Positions 1 through 9,037 of a stretch of 60,413 nucleotides of DNA are shown here, piece by piece (the first letter of the stretch is position 1; each line of letters starts with the position of its first letter). The DNA lies in NCBI GenBank assembly GCA_016784735.1, contig JADHUC010000013.1, positions 1 through 60,413 of the forward strand, in the 5' to 3' direction. The position numbers and the translations under genes were made by a program. The notes below the pieces were generated by a model. It saw only the letters and a program-made list of their open reading frames with translations. It did no database searches and was not told the DNA's origin. The DNA is from Pirellulaceae bacterium. Lineage in GTDB: Bacteria > Planctomycetota > Planctomycetia > Pirellulales > Pirellulaceae.

Positions 1-1
1 C

Positions 2-424
2 TTGTTTTTCTCGCCCGATGATATGCGCGAATTGGTGTTGGCCAGCCACCAGGCACTGGCCCGGTTGGTCCACAACGCCGGGCGGCTTTACCTGCTGCAT
101 TCGTGCGGCAACCTACGCACCATCATGGAAGACCTGATCGAGGACGTGAAGATCGACGGCAAACACAGCTTCGAAGACACGATCGAGACGATCGAGAACG
201 CGAAGCGCGCCTATGGTGATCGAATCGCCGTCTTAGGCGGGATGGACGTCGATTTCCTCTGCCGTAGCGACGAAGGAGCCATCCGTGATCGCGTTCGCCG
301 GACGATCGACGCTTGTCAGCCGGGAGGCGGCTTCTGCCTGGGCACCGGAAACACGGTCGCCAACTACATCCCGCTCGACAACTATCTGGCCATGATCGAC
401 GAGTGCCGATTGTACGGTTCGTGA
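2..424 (+). CDS. Uroporphyrinogen decarboxylase (URO-D) family protein, 3' part only
   Basis: The frame is open from the window edge, so the 5' end lies outside; about 140 C-terminal residues are visible. The pattern 'LHSCGNL' followed by 'LGGMDVDFL' and 'GFCLGTGNTVANYIP' is typical of the C-terminal half of URO-D-fold proteins. In planctomycetes most such paralogues are not haem HemE but uncharacterised or corrinoid methyltransferase-like members. The His-Ser-Cys-Gly motif, where methyltransferases of this fold bind zinc, favours a methyltransferase-like role, but substrate cannot be told. It converges on the LamG/cytochrome gene downstream, with a palindromic repeat between them. Confidence 0.8.
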   Translation: MFFSPDDMRELVLASHQALARLVHNAGRLYLLHSCGNLRTIMEDLIEDVKIDGKHSFEDTIETIENAKRAYGDRIAVLGGMDVDFLCRSDEGAIRDRVRRTIDACQPGGGFCLGTGNTVANYIPLDNYLAMIDECRLYGS

Positions 425-506
425 TCCATCGTCGCGGCGAGACGATTGATCGCGTTGGGACACTGGGGCTAAGGATCGGCGAATCGATACTTGTCGCAGA
501 TTGACT

Positions 507-553
507 GTGGGGCACGTTTCCAACGTGCCTGGCACGATGGAATCGTGCCCCAC
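507..553. repeat. Palindromic repeat with GTGGGGCACG/CGTGCCCCAC arms
   Basis: Arms at 507-516 and 544-553 are perfect reverse complements. The interior holds a second pair of smaller GGCACG/CGTGCC units. It lies between two convergent genes, so it could act as a bidirectional terminator, but there is no T-run. It resembles the other interspersed palindromes in this window in size and placement. Confidence 0.75.
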
Positions 554-570
554 CTATTTCGGCGCCGATC

Positions 571-3500
571 TCAAGGACGTTCGATCACCGGTGCCGTCTT
601 GACTCGCGGTTGAACCGGTAACTGGTCGATGCCGGCAAACTGAGGATCACCAAGGGCACGAAGCTCCGATTCGCCCATGAAGGGGCAGTCTGCGTCCACC
701 CAGGCGATCAAACGTTGAAGGCTGACCGGATCGACCCGCACGTCGTAGTGCTTTCCGCTGCTGGCGATGTCGACCAAGCGGCTTCTGTAGGAAAGATGCT
801 GCATGGGCCGCAGCGTCGCGTAGCCTCTGGGATCGTTGTGGCCGGCCATGGTCTGCACTGGGATTGGGGCAGCGATCCCGTAGCCCGGTTGGCCCGGCTC
901 CGGAAGCGGGCCGCGACCTGATGGAGCCCAAGCGGCCGAGCCTACGAGGGTCAGGTACGGTTCCTTGAAGACATCCCATCCCGGTCGCAAGGTCAGGTCG
1001 ATGGCGGCGCGGGCATCGGCGTCTTCCCGGTGGCACTTGACGCAGTAACGGTCCAGCACCGGCTGGGTAAATCGCTCGTAGCTGATGCTTTCAGTACCCC
1101 AAGGTGGCAGATCGATTTCGCTGGGCAGGCGGCCGAAGACTTGGCCCACCCGGGTCGTCGGCGTCGTGCTATGCATCTCGTGGCAGCCGACACATCCGCG
1201 CGTCTCTCCCGGCATCAAGCCCGTGAACGATCGCATGGTTTGCAGCGCTCGGTGTTGCTCGTCCAGCAGTTGGAAATAGAGGGCTTTCCCAGCCGGGGCT
1301 TCGAAATACACCGAGCCGTCCTGCTCGACCGGCACGGTCGAAACGATCCGTTTGACGGCCTCTTCCTGGATGATCGAAACAGGCGGGCCGGACAGTCGAA
1401 ACGTCTTGCGCCACGTGGAGTACGTCTTGGCGTCCTGCTGGACGACCCGCAGGTATTTCGCCGTACCCCGCGGTAAATCGGGAACACCCTGGTAGACGTC
1501 GGCGCTGTAAAACAGCCCCGGCTCGACCGGCTTGCGACTGCCGCCGGTCCCCGGCCAGTTGACGAGATCCGGGTGTCGCGAAGGCACAGGGCGTGGCTTC
1601 ACCGGCAGCGCGTACCAGGCGTTGTAGGCCCCTTCGTAAATCAGCTCGCGATTGCCGTACACGTCCATCAGATACAAACGGAACTTGTCTTCGAGGCCGC
1701 GGGCCGAGACCAGAAATTCCTCCTGCGAAAGCGGGTACGCCCCCATGTAGCCCGTATAGCGGCCCGAGGCGTGATAGTCCGCCCGTTCCCGCGGGTCGAC
1801 GGGCGGGTCGGGCACCTCGGCCCAGCGTAAGTCGCAGGTGACTTTGGTCAGGCCGTCGGGGAAGTTGGTGCCGGCGCGCGGATCGACGATCCCAACGGAC
1901 CCGGAGAACCAGTCGTGATGACCGACGCCAACAAACATCACACGATCGCTGCCGGGGATCGGCCGTGGCTCGGCCAGGTGATCGGGCCAGACGCTCTGAT
2001 TGCCCCAGAAGACGCGGGTGCCTGTGCCGTCCTGGTTCGTTGTCCAGAGGCTTTGAACCCGCATCAGGTCTTTGTCCGTGTATTCCCAGCGGGAGTAGAT
2101 CACGCGGCCGTCGCCCAAAAGTGCCGGCACGAAATCGGGCTCGCTGTTGCGACTGATCAAGTAGACATTACCGCCGTCGGCATCGCAGCGAGCCAGTACG
2201 TAGGAGTAGATGTACGGTCCACATCGGACGTAGGTGTTTCCCCGTGTGGTGGTAAACACGATATGACCGTCGGGCAAGTAGACGGGATCGATGTCGTCGT
2301 ATTGGCCGCTGGTGAGCCGACGCAGGCTCGTGCCGTCAAGATTGATTTCGTACAGGTGAAAGCTGGCCTCGTCGTGAGCCTTGTAGCAGAACAAAACACG
2401 GTTGGCATCGAAAGAAAGACCCGGACGCCAGAAGCTGCCCGGTCCGTTGGGAAAAAGCTGGCGGACGCGGCCATCGGGATGCAGTCCCTCCAACACCAGC
2501 AGCCGGCCGCCGGGAATTGCCCGGTGGCCCATGCGATGGATCGCCTGGTGTTTCCATTCGGGACCCTGCGGGTACGGCTGGTCGATGAACAGAATTTGCG
2601 AGAAGTCCAAAACCGGATTCTTGAACATGATTCGCCGTTTGACGCGGCGTACGGCAAGGTAGAAATCCTCGGCGTCCTCAGCCGTGTGTTCTCCGTGCTG
2701 GATTGCCGCGCCGCGCTTTTCCAGAGCGTCCAATTCACGCAGTTCCTCGGACCAACTCGTCGCCTCCGGCCCCTGCGTTATGACGCCGCTGGTTGTTGGA
2801 GTCCAGGCTTCAGCCTGTCTTTTCCAGCCCGAAAACTGTACTCCGGCGGACATTTCAAGCCGGCTACGGTATAGTCTCGCCGCCAGCCGTTTCGCCCATC
2901 CGATCTCCTGGAGCCCCCGCGCGACACTGGGCCTATCGTCCGCCTGAAACAGCCAGTCGCGACGAAGGACGGCGGTCGCGTCATCGGCGGTAAGCGTGCG
3001 CGTTTCAGGTGTCGACGGATTCTCTACGAGGACCGGCAAATAGCCATTGTCGATGACCACCATCCGGCGGCTGTCCTCCGCAACCGTCAACTCGTACTTC
3101 GCGGCCAGGTAGTCGCGCGTTTGCCGTCGTTCGGCTTCATTCAAGGCCCGATTGTAGATCAGAACCTCAGCAATCTCGCCCTGCAGAAACTCCCCGGCCG
3201 GCAGACTTTGGGGCGAGGCGCCGATCAACAGATCGCGATCGTTCGCACGGATACCACCGTCCAGGCTTTGCACCCCGTCGATCCTTCCGTTCAGAAGACC
3301 GCGGAGGCGCTTGCCATCGAACGCAATCTCCACAATCGCAAGCCGCTGGCGGATGTTCCCGTCGTATCGGAGATAGCCGTTCTGGCCGGGCGTGGAATAT
3401 CCGAGGCCCAGATGCGGCCACGGACTGACTTGGCCTCCATGGACGGCAATGCCGTAACCCGACCATGGCTGCGAGAAACTGTTCTTGCCGAACAACCACA

Positions 3501-4083
3501 TGTTAGCCGAGTTGCCGTAGGCTTTGGCAACCACAAACGCAGTGATGTGCGACAGCCTCAGAGAAGTTCCGTTTCGCACCGATAGAAATTGTCGCTTTGC
3601 CACATTGAATCGGACCGTGCTCGGCGCGGCCCCGCGTTGCGAGCGTGTCTTGAAACTGCGAGAAACCTGCGATTCGGCTGTACGATGGGCCTCCGAGCCC
3701 GTCGATTGTCCAGAATCTCCCTGTTTCGACGGCCTCGGAGGGCCATCGTACGGATTTGACCACACACCCTGAGAGTAGGTTGGCTGGCGGTCAGGTGTTG
3801 CTTGCATCGCATGATTAGCGTGTTCGCTCTTGTCCCTCCAGCGGACAACCGCCGCACCAGAGGCCAGGTTGTTGCCGCTTTTGCCGTCCCCGTCGATATC
3901 CTGCGCGTCCAACCAAAGAATAAGATCCGGCCCACGGACCGGGCCCGCGCACACGGCAGTGCCGCAAAACATGACCACAACCAACGCGACTGTCGCCAGC
4001 GTGATCAGCACCCCTGTTCCAGGCTGAAAGCAGGACACTCTGCGTTGCCAAGCTTCACAGTCACCGTACGCGTCGGCTATCAT
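571..4083 (-). CDS. LamG plus hydrazine-synthase-alpha-like secreted di-haem c-type cytochrome
   Basis: This is a protein of 1170 residues. An N-terminal hydrophobic segment (about residues 25-46) is a signal peptide or anchor. A LamG/concanavalin-like domain lies at about 160-340, ending near 'EAERRQTRDYLAAKY'. A WD40/TolB-like propeller region (about 490-800, with units such as 'LYEINLDGTSLRRLTSG') follows and matches the middle domain of the hydrazine synthase alpha family. Two CxxCH haem motifs, CVGCH (964-968) and CVKCH (1014-1018), lie near the C-terminus. Non-anammox planctomycetes commonly carry such homologues and no hydrazine chemistry is implied. The coding sequence contains a dispersed palindromic repeat at 2796-2844. 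The exact start is uncertain. Confidence 0.8.
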   Translation of the reverse strand: MIADAYGDCEAWQRRVSCFQPGTGVLITLATVALVVVMFCGTAVCAGPVRGPDLILWLDAQDIDGDGKSGNNLASGAAVVRWRDKSEHANHAMQATPDRQPTYSQGVWSNPYDGPPRPSKQGDSGQSTGSEAHRTAESQVSRSFKTRSQRGAAPSTVRFNVAKRQFLSVRNGTSLRLSHITAFVVAKAYGNSANMWLFGKNSFSQPWSGYGIAVHGGQVSPWPHLGLGYSTPGQNGYLRYDGNIRQRLAIVEIAFDGKRLRGLLNGRIDGVQSLDGGIRANDRDLLIGASPQSLPAGEFLQGEIAEVLIYNRALNEAERRQTRDYLAAKYELTVAEDSRRMVVIDNGYLPVLVENPSTPETRTLTADDATAVLRRDWLFQADDRPSVARGLQEIGWAKRLAARLYRSRLEMSAGVQFSGWKRQAEAWTPTTSGVITQGPEATSWSEELRELDALEKRGAAIQHGEHTAEDAEDFYLAVRRVKRRIMFKNPVLDFSQILFIDQPYPQGPEWKHQAIHRMGHRAIPGGRLLVLEGLHPDGRVRQLFPNGPGSFWRPGLSFDANRVLFCYKAHDEASFHLYEINLDGTSLRRLTSGQYDDIDPVYLPDGHIVFTTTRGNTYVRCGPYIYSYVLARCDADGGNVYLISRNSEPDFVPALLGDGRVIYSRWEYTDKDLMRVQSLWTTNQDGTGTRVFWGNQSVWPDHLAEPRPIPGSDRVMFVGVGHHDWFSGSVGIVDPRAGTNFPDGLTKVTCDLRWAEVPDPPVDPRERADYHASGRYTGYMGAYPLSQEEFLVSARGLEDKFRLYLMDVYGNRELIYEGAYNAWYALPVKPRPVPSRHPDLVNWPGTGGSRKPVEPGLFYSADVYQGVPDLPRGTAKYLRVVQQDAKTYSTWRKTFRLSGPPVSIIQEEAVKRIVSTVPVEQDGSVYFEAPAGKALYFQLLDEQHRALQTMRSFTGLMPGETRGCVGCHEMHSTTPTTRVGQVFGRLPSEIDLPPWGTESISYERFTQPVLDRYCVKCHREDADARAAIDLTLRPGWDVFKEPYLTLVGSAAWAPSGRGPLPEPGQPGYGIAAPIPVQTMAGHNDPRGYATLRPMQHLSYRSRLVDIASSGKHYDVRVDPVSLQRLIAWVDADCPFMGESELRALGDPQFAGIDQLPVQPRVKTAPVIERP
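2796..2844. repeat. Dispersed palindrome family A, copy 1, inside a coding sequence
   Basis: The copy begins TTGGAGTCCAGGCTTCAGCC and ends in CTGTACTCC. The same element occurs at 17771-17820 with nearly identical ends. Here it is read in frame within the LamG/cytochrome gene and encodes a stretch between the LamG and propeller domains. Confidence 0.75.
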
Positions 4084-4314
4084 GGCAAATCCCCAAAGCC
4101 AGCCCCGGTTCTTTGACGCTTTTCCTCGATTTCACCGCCATTCTAGCTGGCAAAACGGTAATCGCAAAGGTTCGCGGATCACACTGCGCGGAAAGAAGTC
4201 CTGTGCGCTGAAATCACACATCATTAACGGACTGGTACAATACTGGTAGAATTACGGCATCGTCCGAGTGCCCGATAGAATTCGGATTGTCTCGCTTCTT
4301 CAAGGACTTCGCTC

Positions 4315-4719
4315 ATGCAACTGCTAGATATACCCGCGGCGATTCCAGACAGAATAGAGCATCTACTTCGTCCGATTGTCAAATGTCCGCCAAGCGAGGC
4401 GCCCGACAGTTCGAGAAGCGGTTGGGATCGTATCGAGTCACAGCTTGTCGAATGGGAACAACACCCCGATCAGTTAGAAGACGACGGGCTCGAGCCGCCC
4501 AATCATGAAACCACCCCTTTGATTCGTGAGGTTTGTCACGCTCTTCGTGCCCTGGCTGTGGATCCACCGTCGCGCTTGGTCCCGAATTGCGAAGCCGGCG
4601 CCGTGTTCGAATGGCGAACCGCGTCCTTTTTGTGGTCGGTCGAGGTGGAACGGGATGGAGTCTTGGAGCTTTCCGAGTTTCGAGCCGGTCGGTTGGTCCT
4701 ACGGTATCGACTGGCGTGA
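4315..4719 (+). CDS. Hypothetical protein, 134 aa
   Basis: I do not recognise this gene. The ATG start gives a soluble, acidic protein without signal peptide or membrane segment. The C-terminal half alternates in the manner of beta strands ('AVFEWRTASFLWSVEVERDG'). It is co-directional with the small membrane protein that follows after about 120 bases. Codon use is like that of neighbouring genes, which supports it as real, but no family could be named. Confidence 0.5.
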   Translation: MQLLDIPAAIPDRIEHLLRPIVKCPPSEAPDSSRSGWDRIESQLVEWEQHPDQLEDDGLEPPNHETTPLIREVCHALRALAVDPPSRLVPNCEAGAVFEWRTASFLWSVEVERDGVLELSEFRAGRLVLRYRLA

Positions 4720-4843
4720 ATTCCATTGGTGCAGGGCGGAAGAGGGCAGATTAACGGGAGCGGTCTAATTTCCGTCGGGCCATACAACACTCACCACAAT
4801 CCGGGTGCGTACAGTCGCAATCCGTGAACGCCCACGAGTGAAT

Positions 4844-5299
4844 ATGCGAAAACGCTTGAGCAGTGATCTAACCTTTGCGTATAAGTTTGTCTTCCCGCCC
4901 CTCTTCGTTGGGATGCCGGCAATCTGGGCTGGATGCCTTGTGCCAAGACTGGGTTGGATACAGGCCATGATCGCTGCGTTACCACTCTGGTTGCTAGCCC
5001 TGCCAGTGGTTTGCATGCTGTCCCGGTTGAAGTCGGTGATCGCCACGGATCAATGCTTGGTGGTAGGGAACTACTTCAAGAAAGTCGACATCGCGTACGG
5101 GAGCGTCTGCAATGTTCGTGAATACCGAATAAGTGGAATCAGTGCGGTTTCCGTGCATCTTACATGCCGAACGAGGCTCGGTTGCAGCTTTCTGTATTTG
5201 ACTCCTGGGCACACGTACTTCTACCTACCGTTCGGTCGGGAGCACCCAGACATTGCGTTTCTCCGGCGGCGGGTCCGTGAAGAAGGCGGTACAGCGTGA
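4844..5299 (+). CDS. Small membrane protein of unknown function
   Basis: An upstream in-frame start at 4805 exists, but the ATG at 4844 gives 'MRKRLSSDLTFAYKF', a positively charged end before the first hydrophobic segment and a more usual start. There are two close hydrophobic segments (about residues 15-35 and 42-60), then a soluble tail of about 90 residues with a pattern like the PH-like domain of small bacterial membrane proteins ('DQCLVVGNYFKKVDIAYGSV'). The PH-like reading is inference. Function unknown. Confidence 0.55.
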   Translation: MRKRLSSDLTFAYKFVFPPLFVGMPAIWAGCLVPRLGWIQAMIAALPLWLLALPVVCMLSRLKSVIATDQCLVVGNYFKKVDIAYGSVCNVREYRISGISAVSVHLTCRTRLGCSFLYLTPGHTYFYLPFGREHPDIAFLRRRVREEGGTA

Positions 5300-5386
5300 A
5301 CAGCGCATAGGTGATGATACCGCGGGCAATTGACCAGGACGGGGCTAATCGGCAATGCTAAGCAGAACATGGGGAATCAACAAGGT

Positions 5387-7450
5387 CTAGAAAACTACAT
5401 CTGTCCCGTTTGCCTTCGTTCTCGTCTGGCGCCACGCTTTCATGTCTTTGATGGTTTTTTTGCCTCCGCCGTGAATCAGTCCAATCCGGCCGGTGGCGGC
5501 ATCGGGGAGACTGAAGCATTCGATTAGGATGTCGTTCAGGTAGAACTCGAGTAGCGAGTGCTTCAATAACAGGCGAAACCGAGCGGCGCGGCCGAACTGC
5601 ATCTCGCGGTCTATCTGCTTTTCGACAACAAAGCCGGTGCCGTCACCGTTCATCTTTCCCAGGTGCGCGACGCCTTTACCGTCGATCAGCACGGCTGCTC
5701 CCTGGCCTTTGCCGCATTCGACGTAGAGGCCGACGGAAGGGATCTGGCCGGTTGCGGGCAACGTCACGTTGCCTTCCATGATCATGCCGGTGTCCACGTC
5801 AAACGTGTTGCCGAGCATCGCGATCGTGCCGGTCTTACTTTCTTCATTCGTGGCCAATTGGACTGGGACGGGATCGCCTTTCAAGGCTTCGTTCGCTTTC
5901 CACCAGCCGAGACGAAACGTGCCGTCATCGTCAATCACGGTGGACTTCAACGGTGAGAAGTACACCCAACGGTCGCGGGCAATCGAGTGGTGGTTGACCA
6001 GTACGCCGTCGGCCGAAGGGAAGAACCTGGCGAAGTAGGTGTGGCCGGAGAGGAACTTGAAATTCTTCTCGGCGGCGTGGAAAGGTCCTTCGGGGCGTTC
6101 GGCCACCAGTGTGACCATCATGCCTTTCGTGCCGAACATCATGAAGTATTTGTCGCCGATTTTCTCGATGGCACCGACCTCGCCTCCGCCGACGCCGTGC
6201 ACTTTGGGCGGCGGCAGCGCCGTCCATCGTGCGCCGTCTATCGTCTCGCCAAAGCCGAAGCGTCCGCCTGTTTCAGGCTTGGGCGTGGCCGTCCAGTAGC
6301 CGTACAACCCGCCGCCGGGACGCGGTATGGTCCAGATGCAATCCCAGCGGCCGTTGGGCTCGTACCAGCGCGTGTCCTGCTTGAATTCGTATTCGTCGCC
6401 AAGACGGGTCCAATGCAGCAGGTCCGTCGATTCGGCGAAGAAGATGGTTTGCCGCGGGCCGCGCCATTCCGAGAAGTTCATGAAGAATTTGCCATCGTTT
6501 TCGAAATGGGGTGACTTCCACGTCGATCCCGTGCCCATCCAAGTGACACCTTCCGCTTTAGATAAGATGCGACCGCGTTCGTGCCAATAGACGCCGTTGG
6601 TCGAAGTAGCCATCGAGATGTTGTCCCAGCGAGCACCTGCATTGGCAAGATAGTACAGGTAATACGTCCCGTCGCGGAAGAACAGCCACGTGTCCCACAT
6701 CCGACCGGTGTCCCTGGAGTGCGGGCGGAAGAACATCCCCTCGACGGCCAGCTTGCGCGGCCGAAAGCACTCCAAATAGGCTGTCTTGCCATCCAAATGC
6801 AGCTTGCCGCCGGCGATCCGTGTGGCTCCGTGCAAGGTGCTCTTCGTGAAGGTCCCCATCGCGTCGACCGCCGTGCCATCCTCGAAGGTCCACTGGGCGA
6901 TTGGTTTGGGGATCGAATCGCTGTTGGGCTTCAGAGCGGCAATCGTTTCCGCATCAAGAGCCGTGTCGTAGACCCGAGCCTCTTCGATTGCCCCGGCCAG
7001 AAAACCAATCTCGCCCATGTGGCCGACGTACCGCAGGCCGATCAGCACCGTTGCGTCGTCGTTGAACGACTGCGGCTTGTCGATTGCGTAACGGGCGTAC
7101 TGCTTCGTGTCACGGTAGATCGTAATAATGTCTCCGGCGTAGACGATCGCGACCTTGACGGTCGTTGTGCCATCAGCCGCTTCCTGCGGATACGCCGACT
7201 GATCGTCCGGAGTGCGCCGAAAGAAGTCACTTCCGGCCATCCATTTTCCCGGCGCCCGTTCGCCAAGAACGATCGCATCAAAACGTTCCTGATCGTCGAT
7301 CAACGTAAGAGCGCTGCCGCCCCGTTGCGACAGATCGGCCAGACCGACCCAAGCCACCAGCGTCTTGTCGCGGATGGTCAGGGCCCGCTCGCCGTTGGCT
7401 GCAAGCGGAGCAAACAAGCCGACCGTCAACACCAAAACGATCGTCTTCAT
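5387..7450 (-). CDS. Secreted LamG plus five-bladed-propeller glycosidase-like protein (GH32/GH43-like)
   Basis: The start is taken at the ATG at 7450, giving the signal peptide 'MKTIVLVLTVGLFAPLAANG' and a protein of 687 residues. A LamG-type domain fills about residues 25-200. A five-bladed-propeller glycosidase-like region follows (about 230-540: 'GTYYLYYLANAG', 'MGTGSTWKSPHF', 'GLYGYWTATPKP'), then a beta-sandwich (about 555-670) like the C-terminal domain of GH32 enzymes. The start codon overlaps the stop of the upstream PQQ-propeller gene by four bases (ATGA), so the two are translationally coupled. Likely role is periplasmic or extracellular glycan breakdown; substrate unknown. Confidence 0.7.
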   Translation of the reverse strand: MKTIVLVLTVGLFAPLAANGERALTIRDKTLVAWVGLADLSQRGGSALTLIDDQERFDAIVLGERAPGKWMAGSDFFRRTPDDQSAYPQEAADGTTTVKVAIVYAGDIITIYRDTKQYARYAIDKPQSFNDDATVLIGLRYVGHMGEIGFLAGAIEEARVYDTALDAETIAALKPNSDSIPKPIAQWTFEDGTAVDAMGTFTKSTLHGATRIAGGKLHLDGKTAYLECFRPRKLAVEGMFFRPHSRDTGRMWDTWLFFRDGTYYLYYLANAGARWDNISMATSTNGVYWHERGRILSKAEGVTWMGTGSTWKSPHFENDGKFFMNFSEWRGPRQTIFFAESTDLLHWTRLGDEYEFKQDTRWYEPNGRWDCIWTIPRPGGGLYGYWTATPKPETGGRFGFGETIDGARWTALPPPKVHGVGGGEVGAIEKIGDKYFMMFGTKGMMVTLVAERPEGPFHAAEKNFKFLSGHTYFARFFPSADGVLVNHHSIARDRWVYFSPLKSTVIDDDGTFRLGWWKANEALKGDPVPVQLATNEESKTGTIAMLGNTFDVDTGMIMEGNVTLPATGQIPSVGLYVECGKGQGAAVLIDGKGVAHLGKMNGDGTGFVVEKQIDREMQFGRAARFRLLLKHSLLEFYLNDILIECFSLPDAATGRIGLIHGGGKKTIKDMKAWRQTRTKANGTDVVF

Positions 7451-8694
7451 GGTTTCCCAATGCAATACAGGCATTGATCCGACCGTAGGAAAAGCTGGCC
7501 GTCGCAGGGTGTGATCGAGGCACGGAAGAGTTCGCCATCCGTAGCGCCGACGGTGTTTGTCGTGACGATCTTCTCGTCCGATTTGGGATCGACCACGACC
7601 GTGTCACCCGACTCGGTGATGAAGAACGCCAAGCCGTCGTAAGACACGGGCGAAGCGGACACCTGCCCACCGAGGCGATTGGTCCAGAGTTCACTGCCGT
7701 CGCCTGTGTTGTACGCGGTCAGGATACCGCCTCGCAGGCCGGCGACCAGCATGGTATCACCGACGACGATGGGCGACGGCAGATCGCGTCCACCTCGACG
7801 CGCGATCCACAATCGCCGGCTTTCCGTGACATCGCCGGTCCCGCCGGGCCGGACGCAGTAAGCTCCGCCACCGGACAAGCCATTCACCGCGTACAACAGA
7901 CCGCCGGCCGGCGTCACCGTCGGAGTTCCGCGCCCGCTCTCACAGCGGCAGTTCCATAGTTCTTTGCCGGATTCCGGGTCGTACGCGATCAACCCGGTAT
8001 GACCGTTGACGACGATCTGATCGCGTCCATCCAGCTTGATCAAGATAGGCGAACTCCAACCGCGATGAACCGGTCGTTTGGTCTTCCAGACTTCGTCGCC
8101 CGTCTTCTTGTCCAGTGCAATGATGTAGGCATCCTGATCCGAGTCGCAATTCTGAATGACCACGTCGCCGACCAACAAGGGAGAGGCGGCCGTTCCCCAG
8201 GGCCCTTCGAACCAACCCAGACTGCGAGACCAGACGAGTTCGCCATCGACGGTGTAGCAGAAGAGTCCTCCGCCGCGTCCAAAGAAAGCGTAGACGCGCT
8301 GGCCGTCCGTCGCACACGTCGCGGATGACCAGCCATTCATGCCGTGCGATCGTTCCGGTTCACCCGTCCAAGCGATGTTCTGCCAGAGGATGGCGCCGTC
8401 GGTTCGACCGACACACATCACCATGCGTTGTTTGCCTTGATCGAGGGCGCTGGTAAGAAAGATGCGATCGCCCCAGATCGTCGGCGACGAGTGTCCGCGC
8501 CCCTTGAGCGGCGTCTTCCAGAGCACCGAGTCTTTGTTCCACTCGTGAGGAAGTCCCATTTCCTGCGAATGGCCATCTGCCGCAGAGCCGCGCCATCGCG
8601 GCCAATTCGACTCGCCATGGACTCCGTTCACGCCGGACAAGCCTATTGCTATCGCACAAAGAACAATAACGCAGTTTCGAGCGGGTGCTTTCAT
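7447..8694 (-). CDS. Secreted PQQ-like beta-propeller protein
   Basis: A protein of 415 residues with signal peptide 'MKAPARNCVIVLCAIAIGLS' and the typical planctomycete opening 'NWPRWRGSAADGHSQE'. Repeated blades of the type 'YDPESGKELWNCRCESGRG' and 'YNTGDGSELWTNRLGGQ' identify the PQQ-like propeller fold (PF13360/PF01011 style), related to BamB. It need not bind PQQ. It forms an overlapping pair with the downstream glycosidase-like gene, suggesting that both act on the same extracytoplasmic substrate or complex. Confidence 0.85.
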   Translation of the reverse strand: MKAPARNCVIVLCAIAIGLSGVNGVHGESNWPRWRGSAADGHSQEMGLPHEWNKDSVLWKTPLKGRGHSSPTIWGDRIFLTSALDQGKQRMVMCVGRTDGAILWQNIAWTGEPERSHGMNGWSSATCATDGQRVYAFFGRGGGLFCYTVDGELVWSRSLGWFEGPWGTAASPLLVGDVVIQNCDSDQDAYIIALDKKTGDEVWKTKRPVHRGWSSPILIKLDGRDQIVVNGHTGLIAYDPESGKELWNCRCESGRGTPTVTPAGGLLYAVNGLSGGGAYCVRPGGTGDVTESRRLWIARRGGRDLPSPIVVGDTMLVAGLRGGILTAYNTGDGSELWTNRLGGQVSASPVSYDGLAFFITESGDTVVVDPKSDEKIVTTNTVGATDGELFRASITPCDGQLFLRSDQCLYCIGKP

Positions 8695-9037
8695 GTGGGT
8701 TTTACTCTCCAGGTTGGTCTGTCAATGATGCTTCGAAGGATGATGCGATTCAGACGTAAGCCAATTTGGCGCGATAGACCGGGGGTAGCGTCTTAATCTT
8801 AATCGTACTCTTAATCTTAATCCCCTACGCGATTGTATTTTGGGCGGCGGATTAAGATTAAGAGTACGATTAAGAGAAATTGGCCTTCGATGCCTTACGT
8901 CTGAATTGCTTCGAAGGATGATGCGGCGGGCGTAAAGGGGACACCCGACCTTTGGTACGCCATTTCTGTCCACTTGCCCAGAGGAACAAGAATAACACAA
9001 ACCGGGCCGCGTTGCCTACGATTCATGCGTCGGCCAT
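8695..9037. other. Intergenic stretch of 343 bases built of nested repeats
   Basis: No gene was found here. A direct repeat TGCTTCGAAGGATGATGCG occurs at about 8729-8747 and 8908-8926. An outer inverted pair (CAGACGTAAG at 8751-8760, CTTACGTCTG at 8894-8903) encloses an inner inverted pair of CTTAAT-rich arms. It separates two genes on the same strand. Confidence 0.7.
8792..8876. repeat. CTTAAT-rich inverted repeat
   Basis: The left arm (8792-8822) is a string of CTTAATC units around a GTAC centre. The right arm (8850-8876) is its reverse complement, with a perfect match over 8798-8822 against 8850-8874. It is AT-rich within high-GC DNA. A degenerate relative occurs at 34960-35125. Confidence 0.8.

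Noticed and set aside
1915-2874. A 319-codon open frame on the plus strand opposite the LamG/cytochrome gene
   Set aside because: It is the complementary-strand shadow of a gene with clear haem and LamG motifs. The translated product shows no domain or signal.
571-4083. True anammox hydrazine synthase
   Set aside because: Only an alpha-like homologue is present. The beta and gamma subunits and other anammox genes are missing, and such homologues are widespread in non-anammox planctomycetes.
8792-8876. Possible CRISPR array from repeated CTTAATC units
   Set aside because: The units are adjacent without spacers of constant length and form an inverted, not direct, arrangement. No cas gene was seen.
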